Below are positions 63,829-64,000 of a DNA stretch of 64,000 bases, one piece after another; position 1 is the first letter of the stretch, and each line of letters opens with the position of its first letter. The translations under genes and the position numbers were made by a program. A model generated the notes under the pieces. That model made no database searches, was not told the origin of the DNA, and was given only the letters and a program-made list of their open reading frames with translations. This stretch comes from Brevibacillus parabrevis (GTDB taxonomy: Bacteria; Bacillota; Bacilli; Brevibacillales; Brevibacillaceae), in assembly GCF_003710905.1 (NCBI RefSeq), contig NZ_RHHV01000013.1:62001-126000 (forward strand). The letters are read 5' to 3'.

Positions 63829-64000
63829 GTGAAAATCGACGTTGATCAGTTAGCAAAGCATTTTGCGCACATTCCTTTTCAAGTGGAAGGAGTATATCGA
63901 TATGCCAGAGATCCCGGTGTGCCTCACGCTGACTATACAGATTCTTATCCTGGATTCGTGTTCCCCCTTACAGGGAAGGTGCAATTCCAGTTTAATGGTA
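63829..64000 (+). CDS. AraC-type regulator with cupin-like N terminus (cut by window edge)
   Basis: 57 codons visible from GTG 63829 behind ATGAGG. MKIDVDQLAKHFAHIPFQVE and then ADYTDSYPGFVFPLTGKVQF(QFNG) resembles the ligand-binding N terminus of AraC-family regulators linked to siderophore uptake, such as Btr/YbbB-like proteins of Bacillales. The strong Fur box supports an iron role. The DNA-binding domain is beyond the window, so the class is provisional. Confidence 0.55.
   Translation, partial: MKIDVDQLAKHFAHIPFQVEGVYRYARDPGVPHADYTDSYPGFVFPLTGKVQFQFNG

Noticed and set aside
1-64000. CRISPR arrays, IS elements, prophage or tRNA genes
   Set aside because: None seen: no regular repeat-spacer pattern, no transposase or integrase, no cloverleaf or CCA-type tail recognised.

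Overview
The window looks like chromosomal DNA of a Gram-positive, spore-forming Bacillales, most likely a Brevibacillus or close Paenibacillaceae relative. The evidence is indirect: CssRS-type and YfmO-type proteins that resemble Bacillus counterparts, purine genes in Bacillus order with PurR-box-like sites, strong AGGAGG-type ribosome binding sites, many GTG/TTG starts, lipobox lipoproteins and a CodY-like site before a liv operon. I see no rRNA, tRNA, IS element, phage gene or CRISPR array. Species assignment is inference.

Layout. 0-8 kb: start of a YerB-like lipoprotein gene (cut by the window edge), the secretion-stress two-component pair cssRS, a GNAT acetyltransferase, an unusual IMP dehydrogenase whose sequence is of the Tritrichomonas foetus type, an aldo/keto reductase, and a MerR regulator with its YfmO-like efflux pump. 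8-14 kb: an IclR-regulated PotABCD-like ABC importer with an M20 carboxypeptidase in the same operon. 14-22 kb: azlCD with a MocR-type regulator, then a complete livKHMGF branched-chain amino-acid importer. 22-27 kb: a YerA-like adenine deaminase, small membrane proteins, a MarR-MFS pair.

27-40 kb: de novo purine synthesis. purCSQLFMN is one tightly overlapping operon and purHD is a second one. They are separated by a PAS-PAS-GGDEF-EAL gene on the other strand and a small gene of unknown function. Both pur transcription units have nearly the same promoter (TTGATA-17-TTTAAT) with PurBox-like CGAAC motifs. In B. subtilis purD is followed by yerA and yerB; here the same three are in the same order and strand, but with about 22 kb of other genes between yerA and yerB.

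40-48 kb: a chemoreceptor, an iron-dependent alcohol dehydrogenase, an M29 aminopeptidase, a GyrI-like protein, a WYL regulator with a DinB protein, a DUF169 protein and a lipoprotein.

48-61 kb: a Tad/Flp-type pilus locus on the minus strand (prepilin peptidase, CpaB, CpaE, TadA, TadB, TadC, Flp pilin, TadE-like and TadG-like pseudopilins). Embedded in it are genes that are not part of the standard Tad set: two paralogous VWA (MIDAS) lipoproteins, a secreted or membrane-anchored protein with about 13 tandem [VI]xPGx pentapeptides, a multipass membrane protein and two small paralogous two-helix membrane proteins. A receiver-SARP/BTAD response regulator is divergent from it. This is the most novel part of the window. 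62-64 kb: a VTC-domain protein, a tiny linked ORF, a CheY-like receiver, and the start of an AraC-type regulator behind a very good Fur box.
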